DNA of 64,000 nt from Christiangramia sp. OXR-203 (lineage in GTDB: Bacteria > Bacteroidota > Bacteroidia > Flavobacteriales > Flavobacteriaceae), in the NCBI RefSeq assembly GCF_034372165.1, contig NZ_CP139698.1, positions 3,038,001-3,102,000 of the forward strand. Direction: 5' to 3'. The notes beneath the pieces are model-generated. The model was not told where the DNA came from and ran no database searches. It saw nothing but the letters and a program-made list of their open reading frames with translations. Each line of letters begins with the position of its first letter. The first letter of the stretch is position 1. Shown here in pieces: positions 53,134 to 61,712 of the stretch. The translations under genes were made by a program, and so were the position numbers.

Positions 53134-54282
53134 TTGAAATTTTTACTAGCCCTGATTCTTACAATAATTGTCCTGCTGCCAACCTATGCGCAGCAGGACA
53201 TTTTAAATAATGCTGATAGTCTTGCAGCCGTCGGCAATCGTGAAGAAGCCATTCAATTGCTAACAGACCTGCCTGATAAAGATGCTAAAGTTCTATTGAA
53301 ACTGGCGAAATTTCAGCAGTCGGAAGGAAATATCAAAGCTGCACTTGAGAATTACAAACAGGTAACACAACAACATCCTGAGAAGGTTTTAACGATGCAG
53401 GACTATGGAGAACTTTTACTTGAGAATGGACAATTAGATCTGGCAGATAGCATCTTCAGTAATTTAAAAGAAAGATATCCTGAAAATGCTGGCTTTACCT
53501 ATAGATTAGGGCTTACCAAAGAGAAGCGCAAACTGGATACCCTGGCTAATCGTTTATTTTTTGAAACCGTTAGTTATGATTTTTCACATCAAGGTGCATT
53601 ATATAAAACAAGTAAATATCAATTAGCTCGCGGTAGAAAACATGAAGCGATTGTACTTGCAAAGGCTGGTTTAAAAAAACGTCCAAAAAATGTAAGTCTT
53701 TTATCTATTCTGGGGCAAGCCTATATGTCTACTTTTCAGTTTGACAAGGCGATACCGGCGTTTAATACGATCGTGGAAGAAGGTGAAGCTTCAGAATTTG
53801 TACTGGAAAAGCTCGCAAAAGCCTATCGTATGACTAACCAGTTACCAAAAGCTTTGGAAACATATAAGAAAATGCTGGAAATTAATGACATGAATAGCGC
53901 TGCGCATTCTAACATTGGTGTCATTCTCATGGAGATGGACAAACATAAGGAGGCGAGAGAACATTTCTACAATGCCCTTTTTATAAAAAATCCCAGAGTT
54001 GACAAAGAATTTTTAAATCTTGGACTTGCTTCAAAGGAACTCGAAGATTTTAAAGAGGCCTACCGATTTTTCAAATTTGCGATCGAAGAAAATGAAGAGA
54101 ACGAAAGAGCTTTGCTGGAACTGGCTCTTACTGCCGACAGGTATTTTGAAGATAAAAAATCTGTTGCTGAACATTACCAGCGATACCTTGACAGGTATGC
54201 CGGAAATGGGAATGCTACAATGATCGAAATAGCGAAATACAGGTTGAGTGAGCTTAAAAAAGAGGAGCATTTTTCGGAATAG
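53134..54282 (+). CDS. exported tetratricopeptide-repeat protein
   Basis: A 382-residue protein with a signal peptide (MKFLLALILTIIVLLPTYAQ) and about eight TPR units from residue 25 on, for example AALENYKQVTQQHPEKVLTM and ALETYKKMLEINDMNSAAH. TPR proteins are scaffolds. The start is TTG 53134: it is the only initiator before the signal peptide, 11 bases after the previous stop. Part of the blaI cassette; its partner is unknown. Confidence 0.82.
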   Translation: MKFLLALILTIIVLLPTYAQQDILNNADSLAAVGNREEAIQLLTDLPDKDAKVLLKLAKFQQSEGNIKAALENYKQVTQQHPEKVLTMQDYGELLLENGQLDLADSIFSNLKERYPENAGFTYRLGLTKEKRKLDTLANRLFFETVSYDFSHQGALYKTSKYQLARGRKHEAIVLAKAGLKKRPKNVSLLSILGQAYMSTFQFDKAIPAFNTIVEEGEASEFVLEKLAKAYRMTNQLPKALETYKKMLEINDMNSAAHSNIGVILMEMDKHKEAREHFYNALFIKNPRVDKEFLNLGLASKELEDFKEAYRFFKFAIEENEENERALLELALTADRYFEDKKSVAEHYQRYLDRYAGNGNATMIEIAKYRLSELKKEEHFSE

Positions 54283-54342
54283 CAGATAATTTTCCTAACC
54301 TGCTAGATTTCACTATTTTTGGAATCCGAAAGCTAACTTTTA

Positions 54343-54816
54343 ATGAAGAAGATATTATTCGCAGTTGCCATTTCAGTTCTGTGCTCCTGTAATTTCGAAA
54401 CCAGGAAAATTTCTTCTGAAGAGGTTCTGGAGCAGGAATCACGCACGTTGAACTGGAAAGAAGTGGATGAATATCCCGCTTTCGAAGATTGCCAGAATCT
54501 CACCGATCTTGCCGAAGCTAAAGATTGCTTCGCCCGCCAGGTCTCCACGACAATTTATAGCCACCTGGCAAGTCAGCAACCTGTAGTGACCAAAAGCATT
54601 GATGATACGCTTTTTATATACCTGGAAATCGACAAGAACGGGAAACCGCAAGTTGAATCCATAGAAGTTGATACCACGGTGACCAACCAATTACCAGATA
54701 TTAAGAACTGGATCAGGCAAAGTATCGATTCTTTACCTGAAATTTATCCCGCCAGTAAAAGAGGAATTCCTGTATCTACTGTGTTTAAAATGCCAGTAGT
54801 TGTAAAAGCCGAATAA
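54343..54816 (+). CDS. TonB C-terminal-like lipoprotein (second copy)
   Basis: A 157-residue lipoprotein: MKKILFAVAISVLCSCNF is a lipobox with Cys16. It has the pattern of the preceding secreted TonB-C proteins: YPAFEDCQNLTDLAEAKDCFARQVSTTIYSHLAS, then LFIYLEIDKNGKPQVESIEV and a C-terminal VFKMPVVVKAE. The paired Cys in EDCQ and KDCF match those in the M56 and secreted copies. More diverged than the other two. Ends two bases before the convergent GT2 stop. Confidence 0.75.
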   Translation: MKKILFAVAISVLCSCNFETRKISSEEVLEQESRTLNWKEVDEYPAFEDCQNLTDLAEAKDCFARQVSTTIYSHLASQQPVVTKSIDDTLFIYLEIDKNGKPQVESIEVDTTVTNQLPDIKNWIRQSIDSLPEIYPASKRGIPVSTVFKMPVVVKAE

Positions 54817-54818
54817 AT

Positions 54819-55964
54819 CTATTTTCGGTAGTCTCTTCCTTTCCACTTAAAACCTACGAATAGGGAAGTCAGCGCAATTCCTGCAGAAAACAAAGGGTAG
54901 GCGATACTACTCCAGGCGTAACTTCGCATGCTTGCCTTCCTATCAAAGAAAACCGCAGCTTTATAGATCAACATAAAATCCAGATTAAACTTTATAAGAA
55001 ATGCAATCATAAGCCACTGAAGATAGCTGGCGTCGAACAGGCAAAGCACCAATCCTATGATCATTGCAGCATTCATTAGAAACACGGTCAAAGCAGCAAA
55101 CCTGGCAAAACTATCTTTGTAGCCGGCAGATTTTGCTGCCCAGCGTAAACGTTGCTGTAAAAAGCTTCGAAGATCTTTCTGCGCTGCGGTTGTTACGATC
55201 ATATTAGTGCTTCTTATAAAATCGATCTTTCTTTCGTGTTCTTTAAATTGCTGAAGTAAAAAAACATCATCACCACCTGCAAAGTTGCTGGACTGCTTAT
55301 AACCTCCAACTTCCTGGAACCCTGTTTTCTTAAAACATAGATTTGCTGCATTACATATAAACGGTTTTCCCAATCCAAAAGCACCGACTGTAGTAGCTTG
55401 CAAACTCATAAAGTCAATAAGATCAAATTTTCGGAATAGTGGATCTTTAGGATGAACTTGGTCCAGTATTACCGGAGCAGCAATAAGATCTGAATTTTCG
55501 GACTCAATCTGAGCATCAAATCCCTGTAACCAGTTTTCGGGAACTTTACAATCGGCATCTGTAGTCGCTATATATTCAAATCTGGATTTTTCTACACCGA
55601 CCTTTAAAGCATCTTTTTTTGCTGAAATAGATTCTCTCTGGTTTTGCAGGGGCTCGATCGAAAGTTCAGGATGCATTTTGCGAAATTCCTGTACCATTTT
55701 TTCTGAATCATCTTTAGAAGAGTCATTGATCAAAAGGATCTCAAACTTATGTGTTGGATACTTCAAACGCTTCAGAGAGTCAAATAAGCCGGGTAAATTC
55801 ACCTGCTCATTTCTAAACGGAATGATGATGGAAAAAGCAGTTTCAGAAGAAGGGACAGAAGCAGGATTGTATTTTAAATTTCTCCATCCATATAAAAGTG
55901 ATAAGAGTAAAATTATATAACACAGACAAATGCCGGCTAGGATGTAGACAGGAAGCATGGCCAT
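54819..55964 (-). CDS. membrane-anchored family 2 glycosyltransferase
   Basis: A 381-residue protein with an N-terminal span (PVYILAGICLCYIILLLSLL), a GT2 catalytic domain (FSIIIPFRNEQVNLPGLFDSL, EILLINDSSKDDSEKMV, YIATTDADCKVPENW with DxD, GGDDVFLLQQF, and the QxxRW motif QQRLRWAAK) and three spans at the C-terminus. It resembles processive or lipid-directed transferases of the beta-1,3-glucan/hyaluronan type; product unknown. Single gene. Confidence 0.88.
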   Translation of the reverse strand: MAMLPVYILAGICLCYIILLLSLLYGWRNLKYNPASVPSSETAFSIIIPFRNEQVNLPGLFDSLKRLKYPTHKFEILLINDSSKDDSEKMVQEFRKMHPELSIEPLQNQRESISAKKDALKVGVEKSRFEYIATTDADCKVPENWLQGFDAQIESENSDLIAAPVILDQVHPKDPLFRKFDLIDFMSLQATTVGAFGLGKPFICNAANLCFKKTGFQEVGGYKQSSNFAGGDDVFLLQQFKEHERKIDFIRSTNMIVTTAAQKDLRSFLQQRLRWAAKSAGYKDSFARFAALTVFLMNAAMIIGLVLCLFDASYLQWLMIAFLIKFNLDFMLIYKAAVFFDRKASMRSYAWSSIAYPLFSAGIALTSLFVGFKWKGRDYRK

Positions 55965-55992
55965 AAATTGCGATCGCCAGATTTTAAATGAT

Positions 55993-56000
55993 TAGTTTTG
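55993..56000 (+). promoter_or_regulatory. -7 promoter element for ruvC
   Basis: TAGTTTTG followed by C, 26 bases before the GTG start. Confidence 0.55.
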
Positions 56001-56025
56001 CAGTAGTCCAAATTAGGCAATTTTA

Positions 56026-56604
56026 GTGAGTAGCACGACAGAGAAAAGAACTATACAAGGGGAAAGGATCATCCTGGGAATTGACCCCGGAACTACGATC
56101 ATGGGTTTTGGCTTGATCAAGGTAGTTAATAAGAACATGAGCTTTATTCAAATGAATGAACTACAGCTCAACAAGTACAGCGATCATTATGTAAAGCTGA
56201 AACTTATTTTTGAGAGAACCATAGAACTTATAGATACCTATCATCCCGATGAAATTGCCATTGAAGCACCGTTCTTCGGCAAAAATGTGCAGTCCATGTT
56301 AAAACTGGGTCGGGCGCAGGGAGTAGCCATGGCCGCTGGATTATCTCGCGAAGTTCCGATTACAGAATACCTTCCGAAGAAAATTAAAATGGCTATAACC
56401 GGGAATGGAAATGCCAGCAAGGAACAGGTTGCAAAAATGTTGCAAAGTATGTTGAAGATCAAGAAACTTCCAAAGAACCTCGATGCAACAGATGGTCTGG
56501 CTGCAGCGGTTTGTCACTTTTATAATTCTGGAAAAACCGAAATTGGCAAAAGTTACACGGGCTGGACTGCCTTTGTAAAGCAAAACCCGGGTAAGATCAA
56601 ATAG
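56026..56604 (+). CDS. ruvC: Holliday junction resolvase RuvC
   Basis: Cuts Holliday junctions within RuvABC. The 192-residue protein has the four acidic catalytic residues in ILGIDPGTTIMGFG, DEIAIEAPFFGKN and LDATDGLAAAVCHFY, plus the dimer helix region AQGVAMAAGL. Start is GTG 56026; no ATG lies upstream of the catalytic IDPG. The hemW gene follows after three bases. Confidence 0.95.
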   Translation: MSSTTEKRTIQGERIILGIDPGTTIMGFGLIKVVNKNMSFIQMNELQLNKYSDHYVKLKLIFERTIELIDTYHPDEIAIEAPFFGKNVQSMLKLGRAQGVAMAAGLSREVPITEYLPKKIKMAITGNGNASKEQVAKMLQSMLKIKKLPKNLDATDGLAAAVCHFYNSGKTEIGKSYTGWTAFVKQNPGKIK

Positions 56605-56607
56605 ATC

Positions 56608-57735
56608 ATGAGTGGAATCTATATTCATATTCCCTTTTGCAAACAGGCCTGTCACTATTGTGATTTCCACTTTTCCACCTCTACAAAGAAGAAGGGGCAA
56701 CTTGTCGAAATGCTTGGCAGGGAACTGGAATTGCGAAAAAATGAAATTCCCGGACCTATACAAACCATCTACTTTGGAGGCGGAACCCCTTCTCTACTCT
56801 CTTCGGAAGAACTAGAATCGATCTTTCTAAACATCAACCAGAATTTCAAAGTTTCAGACAGTGCCGAGATCACTCTCGAAGCAAATCCCGATGATCTTTC
56901 GGAAGAGGTTTTGAAAATGCTGAATGATTCGCTAATAAACCGACTAAGTATTGGTGTGCAGTCCTTTTTTGAAGCTGATCTTAAATTGATGAATCGCGCT
57001 CACAACGCAACGGAAGCATTAGAATGCCTGAAACTTGCGAAGCGATATTTCGATAATATCAGTATTGATCTTATTTACGGAATTCCCGGACAGTCTGAGG
57101 AGCAATGGATGGAGAATTTAGAGATCGCCCTGAAATTAGACATTCCTCATATTTCCAGTTATGCGCTTACCGTAGAACCAAAAACAGCACTGGAAACTTT
57201 TATCAAAAAAGGAAAGATCCAACCGGTTACTGATGAAAAGTTCAGGAAGCATTTCGATATCCTGGTGCAAAAGCTTACAAACGCCGGATTTGAACATTAT
57301 GAGTTTTCAAATTATGGAAAACCAGGCTTTCACTCGCAAAATAACATGGCATACTGGCTGGGAAAACCTTACCTGGGGATTGGACCGTCTGCCCATTCTT
57401 ATGACGGCAATACCAGAAGCTGGAACGTAGCCAATAATTCATTATATATTTCAGCATTAGAAGAAAATAAAATTCCGCAACAGCAGGAAGTTTTATCGCT
57501 AACAGATTCCTATAACGAATATATTATGACGAGGTTACGCACAAAATTCGGCGTAAATTCAGATGATATTCACCGCAACTTTGGAAAGCTTTACGAACAA
57601 CACTTTATAAAGCAATCACAAATATTTCTTGAAAACGGACAAATTGAAAAGCGTGATTCCGGATTTCATATTTCTGAAAAAGGTAAATTTCTAAGCGATG
57701 GAATTGCTGCCGAGCTTTTTTACCTCGATGACTAA
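56608..57735 (+). CDS. hemW: heme chaperone HemW (radical SAM)
   Basis: A 375-residue radical SAM protein starting SGIYIHIPFCKQACHYCDFHFST: Cys11, Cys15 and Cys18 form CX3CX2C. The segments GGGTPSLLSSEELESIF, LSIGVQSFFEADLKLMNRAHNA and DLIYGIPGQSEEQW are typical. HemW binds heme and transfers it to apoproteins; it was long misread as an oxygen-independent coproporphyrinogen oxidase (HemN). Co-transcribed with ruvC. Confidence 0.92.
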   Translation: MSGIYIHIPFCKQACHYCDFHFSTSTKKKGQLVEMLGRELELRKNEIPGPIQTIYFGGGTPSLLSSEELESIFLNINQNFKVSDSAEITLEANPDDLSEEVLKMLNDSLINRLSIGVQSFFEADLKLMNRAHNATEALECLKLAKRYFDNISIDLIYGIPGQSEEQWMENLEIALKLDIPHISSYALTVEPKTALETFIKKGKIQPVTDEKFRKHFDILVQKLTNAGFEHYEFSNYGKPGFHSQNNMAYWLGKPYLGIGPSAHSYDGNTRSWNVANNSLYISALEENKIPQQQEVLSLTDSYNEYIMTRLRTKFGVNSDDIHRNFGKLYEQHFIKQSQIFLENGQIEKRDSGFHISEKGKFLSDGIAAELFYLDD

Positions 57736-57795
57736 AATTTTGACTGGCCTTAAAAATATCAACTTCAGCGCTAGCCGATTATCGGTTTACAATCT

Positions 57796-57803
57796 TACAT
57801 TTG
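57796..57803 (+). promoter_or_regulatory. -7 promoter element for the cyclase-DUF4260 group
   Basis: TACATTTG, 19 bases before the ATG at 57823. Confidence 0.6.
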
Positions 57804-57822
57804 TTGAGCATATTCATCTCTT

Positions 57823-58575
57823 ATGATCGCCAGCATACATTACCAGAATTCAGATTTTCGTTTGGATCTTTCCAAACCTCTGGATATTTCCATTAGTCTG
57901 CGTGGTGATGAAAAAAATCCAATCGCCTGGTATCTGGAACATCCCGAGATCAAGCCGGTTGTTGATGGCAATTTTATTGGCAAAGTAAGTGCGGGAGCTT
58001 CAGTGAATTTCAACAATATCAGTTTTAATCCTCACGCTCACGCCACGCACACCGAATGTGTTGGTCATATCACTAAAGAACCGAATTTTATTCAGCAGCA
58101 TTTAAAACGTTTCTTTTTTAAGGCAGAAGTCATCTCTTTAGAACCGGAAATTACTGGTGAAGACCGTATTTTCAGAAGAGCAAAATTCGAAAAAGCTTTA
58201 AAGGATTCTACAGCTGAAGCGATCATTATCAGGACACTACCAAATTATATTGGTAAGATCTCCAAATATCATTCTCATACAAACTGGCCATATCTCGAGG
58301 AAGCGGCGGCTAATTTTTTGAGAGAACACGGAATTGACCACCTGCTTATAGATCAGCCTTCTGTAGATAAAGAGAAGGATGAAGGAAAACTTCTGGCTCA
58401 CAAAGCCTTCTGGAACTACCCGAAGGAGATTCGCTACCATGCGACGATCACAGAATTGATCTATGTTCCAAACAAGATCGAGGACGGTGCCTACTTTTTA
58501 AGTTTGCAGCCGGCATCTTTCGAAAATGACGCAGCACCATCAAAACCGGTCTTGTATAAAATTCTCGACAGATGA
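57823..58575 (+). CDS. cyclase/kynurenine formamidase-like hydrolase
   Basis: A 250-residue protein of the cyclase (KynB-like) family. The metal-binding HAHATHTECVGH (about residues 68-79) corresponds to the HxGTHxDxPxH motif. Members hydrolyse N-formylkynurenine or related amides. Substrate unknown. The DUF4260 gene overlaps its end by four bases (ATGA), starting a five-gene run to the MutS-like gene. Confidence 0.8.
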   Translation: MIASIHYQNSDFRLDLSKPLDISISLRGDEKNPIAWYLEHPEIKPVVDGNFIGKVSAGASVNFNNISFNPHAHATHTECVGHITKEPNFIQQHLKRFFFKAEVISLEPEITGEDRIFRRAKFEKALKDSTAEAIIIRTLPNYIGKISKYHSHTNWPYLEEAAANFLREHGIDHLLIDQPSVDKEKDEGKLLAHKAFWNYPKEIRYHATITELIYVPNKIEDGAYFLSLQPASFENDAAPSKPVLYKILDR

Positions 58576-58886
58576 AGCTTAGTTTAAAAATCGAAGAATG
58601 TGCCATGCTTAATCTGGGTATTTTTCTCTTCACAACACTGGATTATAGCAGGTGGTGGTTTGCAGGCTTATTTTTAGTTCCCGATATTGGCATGTTGGGT
58701 TATCTTGCAAGTGATAAGACTGGTGCATATTCCTATAATATTTTTCATCGCAAAGGAATTGCCGTTGCGATCTACCTGACGGGAATCATGCTTTTTGCAC
58801 ATTCCAGTTTTGATCGTTGTTTTGGATATGGTCTTAAATATGAAAAAGGATTTAAATTCACTCATTTAGGTGAAATAGGTACATAA
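58572..58886 (+). CDS. DUF4260 membrane protein
   Basis: A 104-residue protein with about three short spans and the DUF4260 features SRWWFAGLFLVPDIGMLGYLASDKTGAYSYNIFHRKGIAV and FDRCFGYGLKYEKGFKFTHLGEIG. Function unknown. Overlaps the cyclase gene by ATGA and is one base before the DUF4230 gene, so these are one transcript. Confidence 0.88.
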   Translation: MKLSLKIEECAMLNLGIFLFTTLDYSRWWFAGLFLVPDIGMLGYLASDKTGAYSYNIFHRKGIAVAIYLTGIMLFAHSSFDRCFGYGLKYEKGFKFTHLGEIGT

Positions 58887-58887
58887 T

Positions 58888-59502
58888 ATGGAATTACTAT
58901 TTATAGGACTTGCCGCTGGTGCGGTTGCTGCATACTTTATTTTTTCGATCTTCAATAAGAATCGTTCCATGGAGAAGACCAATGAACAATCTGTTGTTCT
59001 TATGGATAAGATTAGAAGCGTTTGCAAATTCATCACTGTAGAAGGTGATTTTTCTGAGATCTATCATTATGAGAATTTAAAAGAAAAATACATTAGCCTG
59101 GTCTTCGGAAAGAAGAAAGCCATCGTGTTGGTACAGGCGAAAGCCCACGTTGGTTTTGATCTGAGCAAAGTTAGAATGCAAAGCGATAATGAGAATAAAA
59201 AGATCATACTTACCAATTTCCCACAACCGGAATTATTAACGATAGAAACAGATTTTAAATATTATGATAAGCGTGAAGGTTGGGCGAATCCTTTTACAAC
59301 CTCAGACCTTACAGACATTAATCGTGACGCCAAAAAAACCATTGTAGACAAGATCCCTCAAAGCGGACTCATGGAGCAGGCACAAAAAGAAGCTTTGGGT
59401 ACGATCGCTCTTATGGAAAAGATCGTGGAAACCATTGGCTGGAAACTCGATTATTCAGCACTTACCATCGAAAATACGGAAGCTCCAAAACTGGAAAAAT
59501 AG
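58888..59502 (+). CDS. DUF4230 protein
   Basis: A 204-residue protein with one N-terminal span (LLFIGLAAGAVAAYFIFSIF) and the DUF4230 domain (SVCKFITVEGDFSEIYHYENLK, KAIVLVQAKAHVGFDLSKVRM, KIILTNFPQPELLTIE, KREGWANPFTTSDLTDIN). Faces the extracytoplasmic side if the span is an anchor. Function unknown; family spread across Bacteria. Confidence 0.88.
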   Translation: MELLFIGLAAGAVAAYFIFSIFNKNRSMEKTNEQSVVLMDKIRSVCKFITVEGDFSEIYHYENLKEKYISLVFGKKKAIVLVQAKAHVGFDLSKVRMQSDNENKKIILTNFPQPELLTIETDFKYYDKREGWANPFTTSDLTDINRDAKKTIVDKIPQSGLMEQAQKEALGTIALMEKIVETIGWKLDYSALTIENTEAPKLEK

Positions 59503-59532
59503 AGTGTATCCTCATATTAAACACTAATTTTT

Positions 59533-59895
59533 ATGAATATCGACCAGTTCAGGGATTATTGCTTACTAAAAAGAGGGGTTTCAGAGCATTTGCCATTTGG
59601 CCCTGATAATCTTGTTTTTAAGGTCATGGGCAAGATGTTTAGCATTGCCAGTCTCGATGAAGTTCCACTTAGAGTGAATTTAAAATGTGATCCAGAATGG
59701 GCTGTTCAGCTAAGGGAAGAATATCCGGAAACGATTTTACCGGGTTATCACATGAATAAACGTCACTGGAATACGTTAATAATGGATGGTGGAGTAGATC
59801 CGGAATTGACCAGGAAACTCATAGATCATAGTTATGAACTGGTAGTTGCAGGATTAACCAGAAAACTTAAGCAGGAATTAGATAGTTTAGAATGA
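59533..59895 (+). CDS. MmcQ/YjbR-family protein
   Basis: A 120-residue protein of the MmcQ/YjbR fold: MNIDQFRDYCLLKRGVSEHLPFGPDNLVFKVMGKMFSI, VNLKCDPEWAVQLREEYPETILPGYHMNKRHWNTLIMDG and a C-terminal helix. Family members have a CyaY-like double-wing fold and are sometimes called DNA-binding; no function is established. The MutS-like gene overlaps its end by four bases. Confidence 0.88.
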   Translation: MNIDQFRDYCLLKRGVSEHLPFGPDNLVFKVMGKMFSIASLDEVPLRVNLKCDPEWAVQLREEYPETILPGYHMNKRHWNTLIMDGGVDPELTRKLIDHSYELVVAGLTRKLKQELDSLE

Positions 59896-61670
59896 AAGAA
59901 CCTTTAGCTTTTTATAAGGATAGAAAGAACAAATACGAGCAGGATAGAAAGAAGTTATCAGGAAAACTGGCGGTTTCGAGTATCCTGAGATTACTGGTGT
60001 TTCTTGCTTTATGTGCCGCAATTTATTTTTTCTACGATCAGGTACAAATCGTTATTCCTGCGGTCATCGGCTGCGTGGCACTATTTATCTTCCTGATCTC
60101 AAGACATTCAGGTCTTAAACGCGAAAAGGATAAAACGGAAGCTTTGATCTCTGTAAACGAAACTGAGATCCACGTTCTCGAAACTGGAGATTTTCTGAAT
60201 TTACCAAAGGGAAAGGAATTTGATGTTGAAGATCATGATTTTAGTCGTGATATCGATCTCTTCGGAAGAAAAAGCTTTTTTCAATATCTCAATAGAACTG
60301 CTTTAGCTGAAGGAGCCAGCAAACTTTCATCTTTTCTACTGAGTAATGACACTGCCCGAATTTCTGAAAAACAGGAAGCAATCAAAGAACTCGCTAACAA
60401 AGCCGACTGGCGACAGGAATTCAGTGCTACCGCTACACTGGTAAGAACCGAGAATTCTTCGAAGACCATTCTCAAATGGATTGCAAATTATAAAGCTTTT
60501 GTCCCTTCAGTAATGCGCTGGTTACCATTAGTTTTTACGACTATTTCTGTGGTAGTCATACTCGCCTATTATTTCAGTTTTATTGGATTTTACCAGTTGC
60601 TATTATGGTTGCTTATAGGCATCATGATCACCGCCATATACGTTGGCAGGATCAATCAATTATCCTCTGCAATCGGAAAGGTACAGGATACTTTTCAGCA
60701 ATATTACCAGCTACTCGGCTTTATTGAAGACGAAAAATTTGAGTCGGTTATTCTCCATGATCTTCAAACTTCCATTGCTTCGGAAAAACGGAAAGCTTCA
60801 GAAATATTAAAGGAATTCAGTAAAGGAATTGATGCGCTGGATCAACGGAATAATTTTCTATTCGGATTTCTTGCGAATGGATTTATGCTTTGGGATCTAA
60901 AACAATCTTACCGACTGGAAAAATGGATACTTCAGCACCGAACTGAAGTTAGCAACTGGTTTAAAGCAGTAGAAAACTTCGATGCTTACAACAGCCTAGG
61001 TAATTTCGCATTTAATCATCAACAATATTCCTTTCCGAAGATCTCTGAAGTACCAGATTGCATAGAAGCAAAAGAACTAGGGCATCCACTTCTAAAGCAA
61101 ACTAAACGTGTAGATAACGATTTCAGAATAGAAAGTGACCAGTTTTTTATCATTACCGGTGCGAATATGGCTGGAAAAAGTACATTTCTAAGAACGGTCG
61201 CGCTGCAAATCGTAATGTCGAACATGGGACTTCCGGTATGTGCCGATTCCTGTACCTACACACCTATCAAATTGATAAGCAGCATGCGTACCAGTGACTC
61301 GCTGGGTGACGATGAATCCTATTTCTTTTCTGAACTTAAAAGACTGAAATATATCGTCGATAAAATTCAGACAGAGAAATACTTTATCATTCTCGATGAG
61401 ATCCTGAAAGGCACCAACAGTACAGATAAGGCGATTGGCTCAAAAAAATTCATTGAACGCCTGGTAAAATCCAATTCAACGGGGATCATTGCTACACACG
61501 ATCTTAGTTTATGCGAAACTGCTAACCAGTTCGAGCAGGTAAAAAATTACTATTTTGATGCCGAAATCGAGAACAATGAACTTCATTTTGACTACCGCTT
61601 CAAAAAAGGAATTTGCCAGAATATGAATGCTTCGTTCTTACTTAGAAAAATGCAGATCGTGGAAGATTGA
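59892..61670 (+). CDS. membrane-anchored MutS-related ATPase
   Basis: A 592-residue protein with two pairs of membrane spans (about residues 30-73 and 212-252) and a C-terminal MutS domain V ATPase: Walker A TGANMAGKSTFLRT (about 427-440), then MRTSDSLGDDESYFFSELKRLKYI, Walker B YFIILDEILKGTNSTDK and ATHDLSL. It lacks the mismatch-binding domain I and the clamp domain, so it is not a mismatch repair MutS. Role unknown; the spans put it at the inner membrane. Confidence 0.88.
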   Translation: MKEPLAFYKDRKNKYEQDRKKLSGKLAVSSILRLLVFLALCAAIYFFYDQVQIVIPAVIGCVALFIFLISRHSGLKREKDKTEALISVNETEIHVLETGDFLNLPKGKEFDVEDHDFSRDIDLFGRKSFFQYLNRTALAEGASKLSSFLLSNDTARISEKQEAIKELANKADWRQEFSATATLVRTENSSKTILKWIANYKAFVPSVMRWLPLVFTTISVVVILAYYFSFIGFYQLLLWLLIGIMITAIYVGRINQLSSAIGKVQDTFQQYYQLLGFIEDEKFESVILHDLQTSIASEKRKASEILKEFSKGIDALDQRNNFLFGFLANGFMLWDLKQSYRLEKWILQHRTEVSNWFKAVENFDAYNSLGNFAFNHQQYSFPKISEVPDCIEAKELGHPLLKQTKRVDNDFRIESDQFFIITGANMAGKSTFLRTVALQIVMSNMGLPVCADSCTYTPIKLISSMRTSDSLGDDESYFFSELKRLKYIVDKIQTEKYFIILDEILKGTNSTDKAIGSKKFIERLVKSNSTGIIATHDLSLCETANQFEQVKNYYFDAEIENNELHFDYRFKKGICQNMNASFLLRKMQIVED

Positions 61671-61712
61671 TCTACAGGTAAGTTTTCACAAGAGAATTAG
61701 ACTACACCACTT

